Positions 20,225-29,967 of a stretch of 64,000 nt of DNA are shown piece by piece. The stretch covers positions 5,952,001-6,016,000 of the forward strand of contig CP079215.1 in NCBI GenBank assembly GCA_019316985.1. The letters run 5' to 3'. A model generated the notes under the pieces. It ran no database searches. It was not told the origin of the DNA and was given only the letters and a program-made list of their open reading frames with translations. Each line of letters starts with the position of its first letter. Within the stretch, counting starts at the first letter, position 1. This DNA comes from Paraniabella defluvii. GTDB taxonomy: Bacteria > Bacteroidota > Bacteroidia > Chitinophagales > Chitinophagaceae. The translations under genes and the position numbers were made by a program.

Positions 20225-20255
20225 AAACAACAATCAACCAAAACTATTCCTGGCC

Positions 20256-20612
20256 TTATTTGCAATAGCTCCTGTCTACATACACTTTATTGCCTCCTGC
20301 CGTATAGTAATAACAACCGCCCCTGGGACCGGTATGGTAAACCCTTCCTGACACAGGTTTGCCGGTACTGGCGCTTTTTGTTTTATTACTGCTCCTGCTG
20401 CTGTTGCCGGCTGCTTTTTTGGATACGCTGCCGTAATGGTAGGAGATGGCACTGAGCTTTGATGGCGTTGCATTAGCATACTCCCAGGTATTATCGCTAT
20501 ATAAATGCACCGTAGTGCCGTTCCTGGTTTTCACTACGTGCAGCAAGTTCTTCTGTGCGCAGGACAATTGGGTAGCTGCGATAAAAAACAGAATAGTAAA
20601 GAGTTGCTTCAT
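20256..20612 (-). CDS. secreted small protein with a C-terminal PBCV basic-adaptor-like motif
   Basis: The 118-residue protein has a signal peptide (MKQLFTILFFIAATQLSCAQ) whose Cys could serve as a lipobox. Then comes a SH3b-like start (VVKTRNGTTVHLYSDNTWEY), a Ser/Lys-rich linker and the end TGPRGGCYYYTAGGNKVYVD-RSYC. This end is the pattern of the PBCV-1 basic adaptor family seen on the tail of many Bacteroidota exported proteins. Its ATG overlaps the stop of the COG4748 gene upstream (ATGA), indicating co-translation. It is intact. Confidence 0.75.
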   Translation of the reverse strand: MKQLFTILFFIAATQLSCAQKNLLHVVKTRNGTTVHLYSDNTWEYANATPSKLSAISYHYGSVSKKAAGNSSRSSNKTKSASTGKPVSGRVYHTGPRGGCYYYTAGGNKVYVDRSYCK

Positions 20613-21716
20613 GATTCAGTAATGGTAGTTTCGGTAGTTATCGTTTGCTGGTAGTTACGGGCAGTAGCCAGCAGCTCCTTCCTGTATTGATAAATATCAT
20701 CCAATGACCCCAGGAGTTTTCTTTCGCCGTTATCTTTCCCGTTATGAAACAATTCCAGGTATTTTTTAGAGAAATTAAAATGCAGGCGTGCCAGGGGTTT
20801 GCGGTTATTATCGTCGAGCAAGATGCCGAAATAAGACTGGGTATCCCTGAACGCAATACGCGCGGCCGGCAAGGCTTCCTTAAAATAGCTTTTACGATCT
20901 GCGAACCTTCTATCTCCTCCTCGGTGGTAATCGCTTTTACAACCTCCATGTTTTCGTCTATCGGCGATATAATATCCTCGTGTTGCTGGGAGGATCTTTT
21001 CATTCATGCTTAGGGCGTTTTTCAGCCGGTAGCTGATCGACTCGTTGATGGAGTTGGACAAGGCACGCCGGGTATACTCCTTAAAAGTGCTGAGCCTTGA
21101 TGCAGTCAGCGGTTTTCGAAAAACGATTTACCAGAAGCTTTACCAGTTCATCGGAAGGCTCCTGCAATTCTTTTTCAAACTCGGTACGGATGGCTTTAAT
21201 ATATTTTAATGCTTCCGCAGAATCCAGAATACTATCGAGGTTGTACCCTTGTTTGGTAAAGTTCTCCAGTATCTTCAGGTTCGAATCCTTGAGGTTGGCA
21301 ATATCGAGCGTAAAAAATGGTTTGTCGTCCATAATATTAGGTCGCTCCAGGTCTGCATAAAAATTATATACATGCCCGTTGGTGAGCACACCAAAACGCG
21401 ATTTCGAAACATGGTAGTACCGGTGTAGTTGAGAGTTATGCGCATCGGCTTTTTCTTTCCAATGCTTGCACTCTATAATTAATATAGGTTCGCCATCTTT
21501 TTTAATTACATAGTCGATCTTCTCTCCTTTCTTGGTGCCGATATCACAAATAAATTCGGGGATCACTTCAGTCGGATTAAAAATATCATACCCTATAATT
21601 TGTATGAAGGGCATTACAAAAGCATTCTTAGTAGCTTCTTCCGTATTGATCTGGTCTTTGAGTGCATCTACCCGCTGATGCAGTTGTTCGAGTTTAAGTT
21701 TCAGGTCATTTTCCAT
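20609..21716 (-). CDS. COG4748-type protein with restriction endonuclease fold (HSDR_N-like)
   Basis: The reconstructed protein is about 365 residues. After a coiled N-terminus (LKLKLEQLHQRVDALKDQIN) it carries the PD-(D/E)xK core of HSDR_N-like nucleases: IGYDIFNPTEVIPEF, the Asp in GEKIDYVI and GEPILIIECKHW with the Glu-x-Lys pair. The C-terminal half has RIAFRDTQSYFGILLDDNNR and LARLHFNFSKKYLELF. Frameshifts near 21105, 20990 and 20880 were bridged. Such stand-alone proteins are widespread and presumed to act on nucleic acid, but their role is unproven. A TACGG-N4-CCGTA palindrome lies 92 bp upstream, and the small secreted-protein gene overlaps its stop. Confidence 0.75.
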
Positions 21717-21807
21717 TGCATGATTTTTAATAATGAGCGAAAAGAGGCTGCATATCGAGGCTGTTCCTTAGCTGGTACTAAAGTAGTACTTGCCACCCTG
21801 CATTATT

Positions 21808-21821
21808 TACGGGAAACCGTA
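21808..21821. promoter_or_regulatory. TACGG-N4-CCGTA palindrome, copy 1
   Basis: TACGGGAAACCGTA lies between the thermonuclease stop and the COG4748 gene, 92 bp upstream of the latter's start. It is the first of four copies in this window. Confidence 0.5.
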
Positions 21822-21827
21822 GTGCGC

Positions 21828-22426
21828 TTATTTTTCATCGTCCTTCAACTTATGGTACCGGGTAGCGTTGGCTGTATGCCGGGCTCGCCGCCATTCCCAG
21901 GGCGCCAGGGGATTGCGGTCTTTCCAGATCCCTATCCTTGCCAGCCGGGCTTTATTTTCCAGGGCTGCATAAGCGGTATCATCAGAGTATTTTTTAAAAT
22001 GCCAGGCCAGTCCATTACTCACCAGTTCCTTGTTCAGGTTGCGGCCATCAGCCAGGATCACTTCTGCAATCAGCCTATGATTGCGGTCATACTTATTATT
22101 ATGTGTCAGTGATACGTATTTACCAAATGCCTGGTCAGAAGCGAATGCTTTTGCCCCAACGCTAAAAGGCTGGCTCTTTTCAGGGCAGTCGATATGCGCC
22201 AGTCTCACTACCTGTTCCTTTCCATCTATCAACACCACGAAAGTATCGCCATCTTTGATGCTTATAACTTTATACGGTGACGAAGCAACAGAACTATGGA
22301 TGATGAGAGCAGCTGTATCCGTATAAATGTTTTCATACAATTTTGCTTCCGGATGTGCGCAAGCTAACAAAAGGCTCGTAAAAAGAAGCAATCTGCAAAC
22401 AGCTTATATACCGGCTTCCACTTCAT
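21828..22426 (-). CDS. thermonuclease family lipoprotein (SNase-like)
   Basis: The start at 22426 (MKWKPVYKLF) plus a frameshift near 22392 gives a lipoprotein signal peptide (LLLFTSLLLAC). The SNase fold follows: ISIKDGDTFVVLIDGKEQ, VRLAHIDCPEKSQPFSVGAK and DRNHRLIAEVILADGRNL with LVSNGLAWHFKKYS. The two Arg and the Glu of the staphylococcal nuclease active site have counterparts here (VRL, CPE, NHRL). It should cut DNA or RNA outside the inner membrane with Ca2+. It is 69 bp behind the four-gene GTPase cassette on the same strand and may be co-transcribed with it. Confidence 0.85.
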
Positions 22427-22494
22427 ATAATAAATTAGTTGTAGCTGGCCGATTTACCGTGTAACATCGGTGAGAAGTGCAAAAGTAGCCTGCT

Positions 22495-23716
22495 TTAAAA
22501 ATTGAATTCCATAAAAAAACAAGCAAAAGCCAGACCCGCTAGCAATAGAACAATAAGTACGAACGTCAATACTTTGTATATATTAAATTCCTCCTCTGCA
22601 GGTTTGCTTTTCATTCCGTAATCACTATAATTGGGCACTCCCATAATGGTGGCGCTGGCCTTGACGGTAGCGTGGGCAGGTGTGGAAACCGATCTCAACG
22701 CCTGCGGCAGCTGTTGTTGTTGAACCTGTTCAATAAAATGCCGCTTATGTTCATTTAACCAACGCCTTACCTGATAGGGCTGTTGTAGGTCGTTTAAACG
22801 GTTGACAGATTCAACTATTTTTTCCAGGTAATGATTATAAACGGTTCCGCTATGTGTCGATTGTATTTTAGCCGCCTCGATTCGCTTCGCGTTTTCCTCG
22901 TGCTGTTTTTCATTTTCGGCCAGCCAGCTTTGGTATTGCTCCGCCAGCTTTATTTGTTCTTTTTCTATTTTTTGCTTTTCCGCTTCCAGCTCCGCAACAA
23001 AAGCCTGCATCCGACGGGTCTTTTCTTCGTTTAGCCTTTCAAGTTCATGATCCAGGTCACGCTTGCCCGCTACGTCCTGTATCAACGTAAAAAGCCCGCG
23101 GTCGTTGACAAATCTGGCTACTTCGGGGCTGCTGGTAAAATAAATGGTATCATAAAGATTTAATAATTCAAGTGTTTTTCTAAAGTACTCTTTCAGGCTA
23201 TCAGGATTGATCTCGCAAAAAACCACCAGGTGCCGGTCACTTGCCGGCATCATATTCAGGTCTCCGGTTTCTTTTAAGTTAAAATCGATCTTTTCAAAGT
23301 CTTTGGGGATTCTAACTTTAAACTGGTCAGAATGAGTTACCTGGATAATACCCTGCTGTACATTCTTTTTTTCGAGATAATCATGAAATTCATTCAGGCA
23401 ATTCACCGTAATAGCTTCCCCGGCAACCTTGTCACAAAAAAGAAGGCTTGAGCCGATAAAAGTACCCCCTTTCGGAACCCTGTTCTCTGGCAAAACTATA
23501 TACCGTATACGCAACCAGGTTACTGCCATTTGCTGCTTGTTTACGGATGGCATAAAGCCTGCTGTTGGGGAAGAGCCGGATCGCGTCTGTTTTTAAATCA
23601 AAGGTTTTAATATTTTTTGCCAGTGCGCCGTCGGCTCCTGCATTAAAGAAACTTTGCTTAAAACCATTCGGGTTTCCAAAAGTGCCGAAGGCGATAATAT
23701 TAACATGACGTTTCAT
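22495..23716 (-). CDS. GTPase-cassette protein D: coiled coil with C-terminal membrane anchor
   Basis: The protein (about 405 residues) begins MKRHVNIIAFGTFGNPNGFK, a beta-rich N-terminal half including SRLYAIRK and GTFIGSSLLFCDKVAG, a middle part (IYFTSSPEVARFVNDRG), then a long heptad-rich coiled coil (about residues 225-290, many Glu/Lys/Gln), a linker with a Thr/Ala/Ser stretch and one C-terminal helix VLTFVLIVLLLAGLAFACFF. This is a tail-anchored topology with most of the protein in the cytoplasm. Its ATG overlaps the stop of the GTPase gene by one base. A frameshift near 23490 was bridged. I do not recognise the family; it may be the effector or scaffold of the cassette. Confidence 0.65.
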
Positions 23717-24639
23717 TATTTTACCAGGCTAAATTTAATGCGTTCCCAAAAAGTACCTTCATAGTCCAGGTCGTACCCAACTATACTATGGTATAGCCAT
23801 TTTGACAAAATTTCGGCGGTTGCCAGGCTTAGCAGGCCGATCCGCTCTTCGCCGCCGCCACTTTGAATATCGCCAATAGTGTAATAGGTTTTACTTAAAC
23901 CATAGGTATCAATACGCTGGCTGGTTCTGCTTAGCCGTTCATCAATAAACTGATCCAGTTCATCGGCGTTAACCACGTTCATCTTACCCGATTTATCCCA
24001 CTTGGAAACCACCAGGATCACGTTGATCGCCTTCAAATTTTGCCCTTCCGTTCCAACTCATCCAAAAATTCGTTAATCACGGTATCTTCTTTATGAGCCG
24101 ACTCATAACCCGTTTAATAATAAAAGTAAGCGGTATATTAGCGCTTATATACGAATCTATACTGCTGTGATAAGACCCGCCCCTTTTTATTTCATTGTGA
24201 TTCTCCCCGATGTTTCCAGGAAAGTAAGGTTGATCGGCACTACTTTTTTAGACCGGTTATTCGGCTCAAAAACCAGGTCCAGGCGTGTTACCTGGTCCCG
24301 CGTAGTGCGGCCCGGCAAAATCCCCTGCCTGATGTTTTCAAAGAAATTGGATAACAGTACCTGCGCTTCTTTTGTATTGGGCGTGCCAATCTTGGGCCGC
24401 AAAACACCGGCCTGCGAGCTCAGATAGTATAACATGGAGGAGAGTATAACCGACTTGCCAGACTTTGAAGTACCAAAGAAGAATACAAAATTGCTATCCT
24501 TACTTTTTATTTCTGTTGTATTGGTTTTGGTAAGAGGCACAAAGTCATCCTCTGTTACAGGCTTTTGCGGTTCAAACGACAGGGGTTGTAACAGCTCTTC
24601 GTTATCAAAAGCCAGGGGTTGTAAATTTTCGTTGTTCAT
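23716..24639 (-). CDS. P-loop GTPase of a membrane-associated cassette
   Basis: After a repetitive acidic N-terminus with two similar segments (NLQPLAFDNEELLQPLSFEP) the protein has a Walker A loop FFFGTSKSGKSVILSSM, a switch-like GRTTRD, a G3-like strand INLTFLETSG (Glu instead of Asp) and a G4 motif VILVVSKWDKSGK. It ends FWERIKFSLVK. Its reconstructed length is about 305 residues; frameshifts near 24195, 24085 and 24040 were bridged. The motifs point to a TRAFAC-type GTPase. It starts four bases behind gene B and its stop overlaps gene D, so the stoichiometry is probably coupled. Function is unknown; conflict-system GTPases with membrane partners are the nearest idea. Confidence 0.7.
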
Positions 24640-24643
24640 TGTT

Positions 24644-25680
24644 TCAATTAGTTGTTAGGGATAAGAGTTTTACCGCTGCGCTTATTATTAAACACGGAGC
24701 CATTACTGTCGCTTTTTTATGATCAGGATTAGTAACCAGTAAGATGATGATCACAATCACAAAGTCTAACAGAATGCAGCCCGCCAGCACCACAAACTGG
24801 TACATCCCAAAATTCTTAACCGCATGATCGAAGGCATAACCTATTTTCCCTACGTTCTGGGTTTTAGAAAAAACCGGTTCGAATTTGAATTTATTTTCTC
24901 CCAGTACGGTATGCGCCCTTACGCCCAGTTTATTGAACTCTGCCAACGACTCATCAATTAGTCCCTGAGATAGATCGTCCTTTTCCTTTTTGGTAGTAGA
25001 AGCAGGTCTTGTATCCGCTTATTCCACTTTAATACCGCGTTATTGATATCTGTTTTTAACGCCTGCTCTTCTGGCGAAAGATCGGAGATCATATTATCTA
25101 TCTGGCTACCCATTCTTTGAGCCAGATCTTCGTAGTCGTCGCGAATAGCAGTAAGCTCATCAACTTTTTGCCCCGTTAGCTTTTCTATATCTCTTATCAA
25201 AGCTTTTGCTCTATCGCCTATTCCTTTATTACCCGGATCCTGGATCTGTCCCATCATCTGCCTCTTTTTTATTTCTATATTTTGCGTGGTTTCCTTATTA
25301 TACTTATAGCTTAGTTTGGATTGCACATCCGTTTCGAGGCCGTTAAACCGCTCGTTGATATCACGCAGCTCGGTAGTATAGATATCGGTTCGCATAAACC
25401 GGGTATATAGTGCATTGAAATTGGCTATAAAGCAGAAGGATGCTATGAAAATATAGATCCATACCAGGCTGGATGAGGAACGGCGTTCCATCTTCGCTGC
25501 CCTGATCATCCAGCAGAGAAAAAGCAGCAGTAAGGAAAGCACCAGTGCAATAACGAAAGAAGCTGCACCAAATATCTGCTGCAGGCCCAGCCAGGTTTGG
25601 TAAAAGCTTACGCTGATCAGTAAGCATGCGAGGATCGCCAGGAAAAAATCGGTGGCAGTAATTTTGCGGTTCATGTTCAT
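24644..25680 (-). CDS. GTPase-cassette protein B: four-helix membrane protein with large helical loop
   Basis: About 345 residues. Three membrane helices (around residues 12-30, 36-58 and 72-90, e.g. SFVIALVLSLLLLFLCWMI) are followed by a roughly 200-residue charged, helical loop (ELRDINERFNGLETDVQSKL, DIEKLTGQKVDELTAIRDDY) and a fourth helix (YQFVVLAGCILLDFVIVIII). The layout resembles DUF4407-like membrane proteins, but I cannot confirm membership. A frameshift near 24970 was bridged. The short gap to the GTPase gene shows they are one operon. The soluble loop is a likely partner surface for the GTPase or the coiled coil of D. Confidence 0.6.
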
Positions 25681-25860
25681 TGTTGTTAATTATCGGTAAA
25701 GAGAAAGCATACCGGTTGGTGACACCAGCCGTCGCTATTGTTACAGTCATTATTGTAGAAGCATTGTTGCGGGAAATACCGGAGGTCTTTACCGGTTTTA
25801 TCACCATCCCTTATCGTTGCTTTGCAGCAACAAATCTATACCGGCTCTTAAACACCGGAT

Positions 25861-25874
25861 TACGGGAAACCGTA
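25861..25874. promoter_or_regulatory. TACGG-N4-CCGTA palindrome, copy 2
   Basis: TACGGGAAACCGTA, identical to copy 1, lies in the 268-bp gap between cassette genes A and B, 181 bp upstream of B. The gap has no gene and may hold an internal promoter. Confidence 0.5.
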
Positions 25875-25948
25875 AAACATAAAAAATGATCAAAAAAATA
25901 GCAGATCAACATTAGAAAAAGCGACACCCTTATCGTAGCTGCCATTTA

Positions 25949-26822
25949 TTATTCGGCTGCCTGGTTCTTTTGAATATACTTATCGATAATATATCCTGTT
26001 ATGGGTTTCAATCGAAGTTGAGGTTTAGTAGGATGAGGACCATAAACGGTATAAAATTCTAACTGTTTATTTATTTTGGCATACCAAACCCTGCCTATAT
26101 CATTTTCAGTAATGGTATCGGGCCGGGTTATTTTTTTAAAACGACGAACCAGTATGGTATCAATGGGTTTCACTTCTGCATCATCTATCTTCCGGTTGCA
26201 AGGCACCGGCTCATAATGATCGGCGGCCCAATACATACATTCGCCGTTTTGAGTAAGCGGGCTACTTGTCAGCATAGACATTCCATTGTTGTCATTGCTC
26301 TGGTATATGATGACACCGGTAGCAGCTAACGTTATAACAGCCAGTAAGCCACCCAGCGTTTTCGTATTAACTGTACGTTTGGCAGACAGGGGCAGCACAG
26401 GTTTTAATCGGGGTTCGGGGCATCCTTTGATTGACAACGACTCCTTTTCAACGCCCGGGGTGTTGCTGTAGCCATTGCACCTTCCACCACTTTTAGCGCG
26501 CGGCTGCCACTACCCTTAACCTCCTCTTTTTCGATTGGCGCTTCTTCCGGCTTTTCAGTTGGCTCCTCAACTGGTTGTTTGCCTATTTTTTTCCATTGAT
26601 CTAAAGGCCTGGGTTCGAATCGACCAGCCATGCTAATAACTCTATATTTTTTTCGTCCGTTTTGATAGCAGGATTATTTAGGAAATTAATCACAGCCTTT
26701 AGCTTACCAATGTTCCAATTTTCTATAATCCATTCATAACCGTTTTCTCCCGGCGGTCCAAAGAAATCCCTTAAAATTCTTTCATCCTTTTTGTAAATCT
26801 TTCTTTGAAAACAATGAGACAT
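25949..26822 (-). CDS. GTPase-cassette protein A: single-pass membrane protein
   Basis: The N-terminal part (residues 1-73) is a small helical domain, FGPPGENGYEWIIENWNIGK. It passes, through a frameshift or a 31-bp overlap near 26600-26631, into a Glu/Pro-rich linker (KPEEAPIEKEEV), a membrane helix (LGGLLAVITLAATGVIIY) and an outer domain with ECMYWAADHYEPVPCNRK, ITRPDTITENDIGRVWYAKI and LKPITGYIIDKYIQ. This CMYW-DHYE-C module recurs, to my knowledge, in uncharacterised Bacteroidota membrane proteins. A second frameshift lies near 26455. It heads the four-gene operon, so a signal could pass from outside to the GTPase. Confidence 0.6.
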
Positions 26823-27294
26823 TCATCTCTCAACCTGGCTGGTGTAGGCTGGGTCAAGTTGGAAGGAGTTTACCTGCTGCTAGTTTTTTTGATAATCCTG
26901 CAGTACCTGGTTTGTATAATCAACAAAAAGCATTCACAAAGATTATTTGATAAAGCTAACGGAATTTACGGAATTCCGTACCGCCAACCGGAATTTAAAC
27001 CGGAATTACGGGTATTACCGGAATGACCGGAATCGTTTGCTAACCAGGGCTTTACCCCAATGTATTTTTGTTTTCGAAAGCGATCAGGCTCACTAGCTAC
27101 GGGCTTTACTGTACAGTATCTCTTTCACAGGAACAATAGAAAGTGGTAGCCGATAACCGGTTTGGGAAGCGTTTAAAAGCTCCCGCTATCTATGCTCCAA
27201 TTCCCTTCCCTACGGCAGTAAGAAGCGCTTCTTACCGCCATTTCTAAACGCGTCCAAGGGCGCACCATTTTTTAAAATTCAAAAAATCATTACA
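26823..27294. promoter_or_regulatory. divergent regulatory region with repeats and palindromes
   Basis: This region lies between the minus-strand GTPase cassette and the plus-strand genes. It holds a palindrome TACGGAATTCCGTA at 26967-26980, a run of CGGAAT elements at 26960-27033 and an 18-bp palindrome GTAAGAAGCGCTTCTTAC at 27218-27235. A plus-strand frame through 27026 with a hydrophobic stretch is open but overlaps these repeats, so I do not call it a gene. Confidence 0.5.
26960..27033. repeat. cluster of CGGAAT direct repeats
   Basis: CGGAAT occurs at 26960, 26969, 26989, 27001, 27019 and 27028, with a variant CGGGTAT at 27009; several are exactly 9 bp apart and preceded by A or C. It includes the palindrome 26967-26980. 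Such spacing would suit several regulator molecules bound side by side. Confidence 0.55.
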
Positions 27295-27471
27295 ATGATA
27301 GAAATTTTTCTGGCATTGCTGCTGGCACTATGCCCAGGCTGCAATCATAACGGACATAATCATAATCACGACCATGGTCAGGTAACAACAATGGATGACG
27401 GCGGAGGCGGAGGAGAATCGGGACACACCCCACCACCGCCACCACCTCCTCCTGATCCTACAGAACCTTAG
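27295..27471 (+). CDS. His- and Pro-rich mini lipoprotein, 58 aa
   Basis: From the ATG at 27295 the frame reads a hydrophobic signal (MIEIFLALLLALCPGC) with a likely lipobox Cys, then NHNGHNHNHDHGQV, a Gly run, a run of eight Pro and ends DPTEP. The histidines and Asp could bind divalent metal ions. A strong terminator follows nine bases later, which supports a real transcript. No family is recognised. It lies between the divergent GTPase cassette and the TPR kinase operon. Confidence 0.65.
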   Translation: MIEIFLALLLALCPGCNHNGHNHNHDHGQVTTMDDGGGGGESGHTPPPPPPPPDPTEP

Positions 27472-27479
27472 TAAACCGG

Positions 27480-27510
27480 AAGGCAAGAAATAAATTCTTG
27501 CCTTTCTTAT
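27480..27510 (+). terminator. terminator after the mini lipoprotein
   Basis: The stem AAGGCAAGAA (27480-27489) pairs perfectly with TTCTTGCCTT (27495-27504), loop ATAAA, followed by a T-rich tail. Confidence 0.85.
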
Positions 27511-27571
27511 TATATATGATGTGGAAGCAGACATTTAAAATTTAGCTTACTTTTAGGCAAATAACTGTTTA

Positions 27572-29229
27572 ATGAAATTTTTATCCCTACTAACCATCCT
27601 GACAGCACTACTTTGTTTGGCGGCCTGCAATAAAACGGTAAAGACCAAAACAAAGGATACGCCGGCTGAAAAAAGAAATTCAGAGAAGATTATATATATG
27701 CTTCCTCGCTACCGGAATTAAAAAAGATTCGGCATTTTATTATTTTAACCAAATAGCCACAAACTCTAAAGATAGCCTGCCCATTGCGGGGGCATATACT
27801 TGCATGGGCATTATTCAGCACGACCTGGGCGATTATTTTGGCAGCCAGGAAAGTTTGTTAGAAGCTTTAAAAGTTTTGGATGATCAGAATGTCAAACATC
27901 ATGAACATCTTGCATCGGCTTACACTGAACTTGGAAGGAATAGTTTAAGCTTACACAACTACGATGAAGCTATTAACCGCTACGATCAGGCAATATCTTA
28001 TGCCAAAGATGATATTAATCAGATAATCAGGCTAAATAATAAAGGAGTTGCTTATAAAGAGAAAAAACAATATAGGAAAGCAATTGATATTTACGATTCC
28101 ATTTTGCTCAAAAGCAAAAGCGCTCCCAGAGAATACGCCCGAATTTTATCCAACCTTGCCTATACAAAATGGTTGAATGATTCCAGCTATCGCCCCGCGC
28201 CAGAACTCTGGGCCGCACTGCAAATTAGAAAGAGGGAACATGACGATTGGGGTGTAAGTGCAAGCTTCATTCATTTATCTGATTTTTATACTCACACACG
28301 GAATGACTCTGCCTTGTTTTACGCCTACCAGTTATACAACCTCTCTAAAAAGTTGAGAAGTCCCGATGAAAAACTGAATGCAATTTCAATGCTTATACGA
28401 TCGGAGAAACCTGGTATAGCGCAGCAGTATTTTCAACAATACGAACCTCTGGCTGACAGTATACAAGTAGCACGCAATAGGGCAAAAAATCAATTTGCCC
28501 TGATCCGCTATGAAACAGAAAAGTATAAAGCTGATAAACTAAAATTGCAAAAAGAAAATGCAGAAAGCAAACTACGTATTATATGGTGGCAACTGGCGCT
28601 GCTGATAGGGAGTATTATCGTCATCAGGATTTATATTGTATAGAAGAAAAAAACAACAAGCCATAAGAGAGCAGCAATTAAAAACCTCACAAAAAGTACA
28701 CGATATAGTGGCCAATGGATTGTATAGCATCATTAAAAGAATTGAGTACGGGCAGGAGCTGGAAAAAAATCAGCTGCTGGATGATATGGATATATTATAT
28801 GAACAATCACGTAATATATCTTATGAGCACCCGCAAGAAATCACACCGCAAACGGAAGACCAGCTACCAAGTTTCCTGAAATCCTTTGCCACGCCGGGAA
28901 CCAGCATTTCTATTGCCGGTTATTCAACAGCTTTGTGGAAGCGGCTTCAACCCAGAACACAAAATGAAGTAAAGCTTGCTTTCCAAAACCTGATGATCAA
29001 TATGCAAAAGCATAGCCAGGCAAAAAACGTAGTAATAAAATTTGAACGGCTAAATCAGGAACTGAAAATAGCCTATACAGATGACGGCGTCGGGTTGCCG
29101 AAAAATTTTAGGTACGGCAATGGCCTTAGCAGTACGGAAAACCGTATCCGTTCAATAGGCGGGCGTATTATTTTTGATTCGGATCCCGGCAAAGGATTAA
29201 AAATTCAACTATTTATTCCAACTGAATAA
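27572..29229 (+). CDS. TPR-repeat sensor histidine kinase
   Basis: The start MKFLSLLTILTALLCLAACN gives a lipoprotein-type signal. Four or more tetratricopeptide repeats follow outside (e.g. ASAYTELGRNSLSLHNYDEA, LNNKGVAYKEKKQYRKAIDI), then a membrane helix (LALLIGSIIVI), the phosphoacceptor region SQKVHDIVANGLYSIIKRIE and a NarX-like HATPase domain with LAFQNLMINMQKHSQA, YTDDGVGLP and GNGLSSTENRIRSIGG. Frameshifts near 27705 and 28635 were bridged. The cognate regulator begins six bases later. The TPRs probably sense a peptide or protein in the periplasm. Confidence 0.85.
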
Positions 29230-29234
29230 TTCTT

Positions 29235-29902
29235 ATGATCAAAAAAATATTAATAGCTGAAGACCATGAAACGGCTAATTTATCGGTGCAAAAAACACTC
29301 GAAGAATTGAAAACCGGTGAAGCTGACTATGCCTATTACTGTGATGACGCTTTATTGAAAATAAAAAAAGCCGTACAGGCTGGAGCGTCTTACGACCTGC
29401 TGATCACCGACCTTTATTTTGAAGAAGATCACCGACAGCAACAACTGCAAAACGGAGCGGCCCTTATAGATGCGGCCCGAAAAGTACAGCCCGACCTCAG
29501 GGTATTGGTGTTCTCTGCAGAAAACAAACCGGCATTGATTGACAAGCTATTTACCCAACATGGGATTGACGGTTATGTACGTAAAGCCAGGGGCGATGCC
29601 AAAGAACTGCTCAAAGCTATTGATGTTATCAACCAGCAGCAACGTTACTATCCCAGGCATCTGTTACAACAGGTAAAACAGAATAATGCCCATGAGTTTA
29701 CCGACTTCGACCTGCTCGTCATATCGCTTATGACCAAAGGAAAACGCCAGCAGGAAATTGCGGAACACTTAAGGAAGAACCATATACAACCCTCCGGGTT
29801 AAGCAGCATTGAAAAAGGTTAAACACGATGAAAGAAGCACTCAACTTTGCTACCAATGAACAGTTGATTGCGCATTGTGTAAAATTGGGTATTGTAGATT
29901 AG
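29235..29902 (+). CDS. NarL-like response regulator paired with the TPR kinase
   Basis: The receiver domain has all key residues: the acidic pair in KILIAEDHE, the phosphoacceptor Asp in DLLITDLYF, Ser in VLVFSAENK and Lys in GYVRKARG. The C-terminal helix-turn-helix (DFDLLVISLMTKGKRQQEIA, IQPSGLSSIEKRLNTMKEAL) is a divergent NarL/LuxR type and ends CVKLGIVD at 29902 after one frameshift near 29818. It follows the kinase by five bases, a classic two-component operon. The four TACGG-N4-CCGTA palindromes of this region are candidate targets (inference). Confidence 0.82.
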
Positions 29903-29953
29903 GAAGATTGTTTCTGGCAGCAGGTACCTCTACCTTTTGCGCAGCCAGCACTT

Positions 29954-29967
29954 TACGGTTTCCCGTA
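29954..29967. promoter_or_regulatory. TACGG-N4-CCGTA palindrome, copy 4
   Basis: TACGGTTTCCCGTA is copy 1 read on the other strand. It lies 137 bp upstream of the small protein at 30104, just behind the response regulator. Confidence 0.5.

Larger units (their letters stand above)
19410..20255. other. intergenic stretch with small uncertain genes
   Basis: No large gene. Two small candidates are given separately: a minus-strand tail with a membrane helix (19761-19903) and a plus-strand 42-residue frame (20096-20224). A plus-strand frame at about 19980-20107 also reads protein-like (SVALIVKHYEIQPVQREPEE) without a start. Confidence 0.35.

Noticed and set aside
21268..21295. GGTTCGAATCC resembling a tRNA T-arm
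   Set aside because: It is inside the COG4748 coding sequence and has no cloverleaf context.
25680..25889. 69-codon plus-strand frame between cassette genes A and B
   Set aside because: It contains the TACGG palindrome, has no recognisable product, and runs against the operon.
26595..26625. GGGTTCGAATCGAC resembling a tRNA T-loop
   Set aside because: It lies in the coding frame of cassette protein A, and no acceptor stem, D-arm or anticodon arm can be built around it.
26805..27026. 73-codon plus-strand frame with a hydrophobic helix
   Set aside because: It overlaps the start of cassette gene A and its second half is made of the CGGAAT repeats, so it is likely chance.
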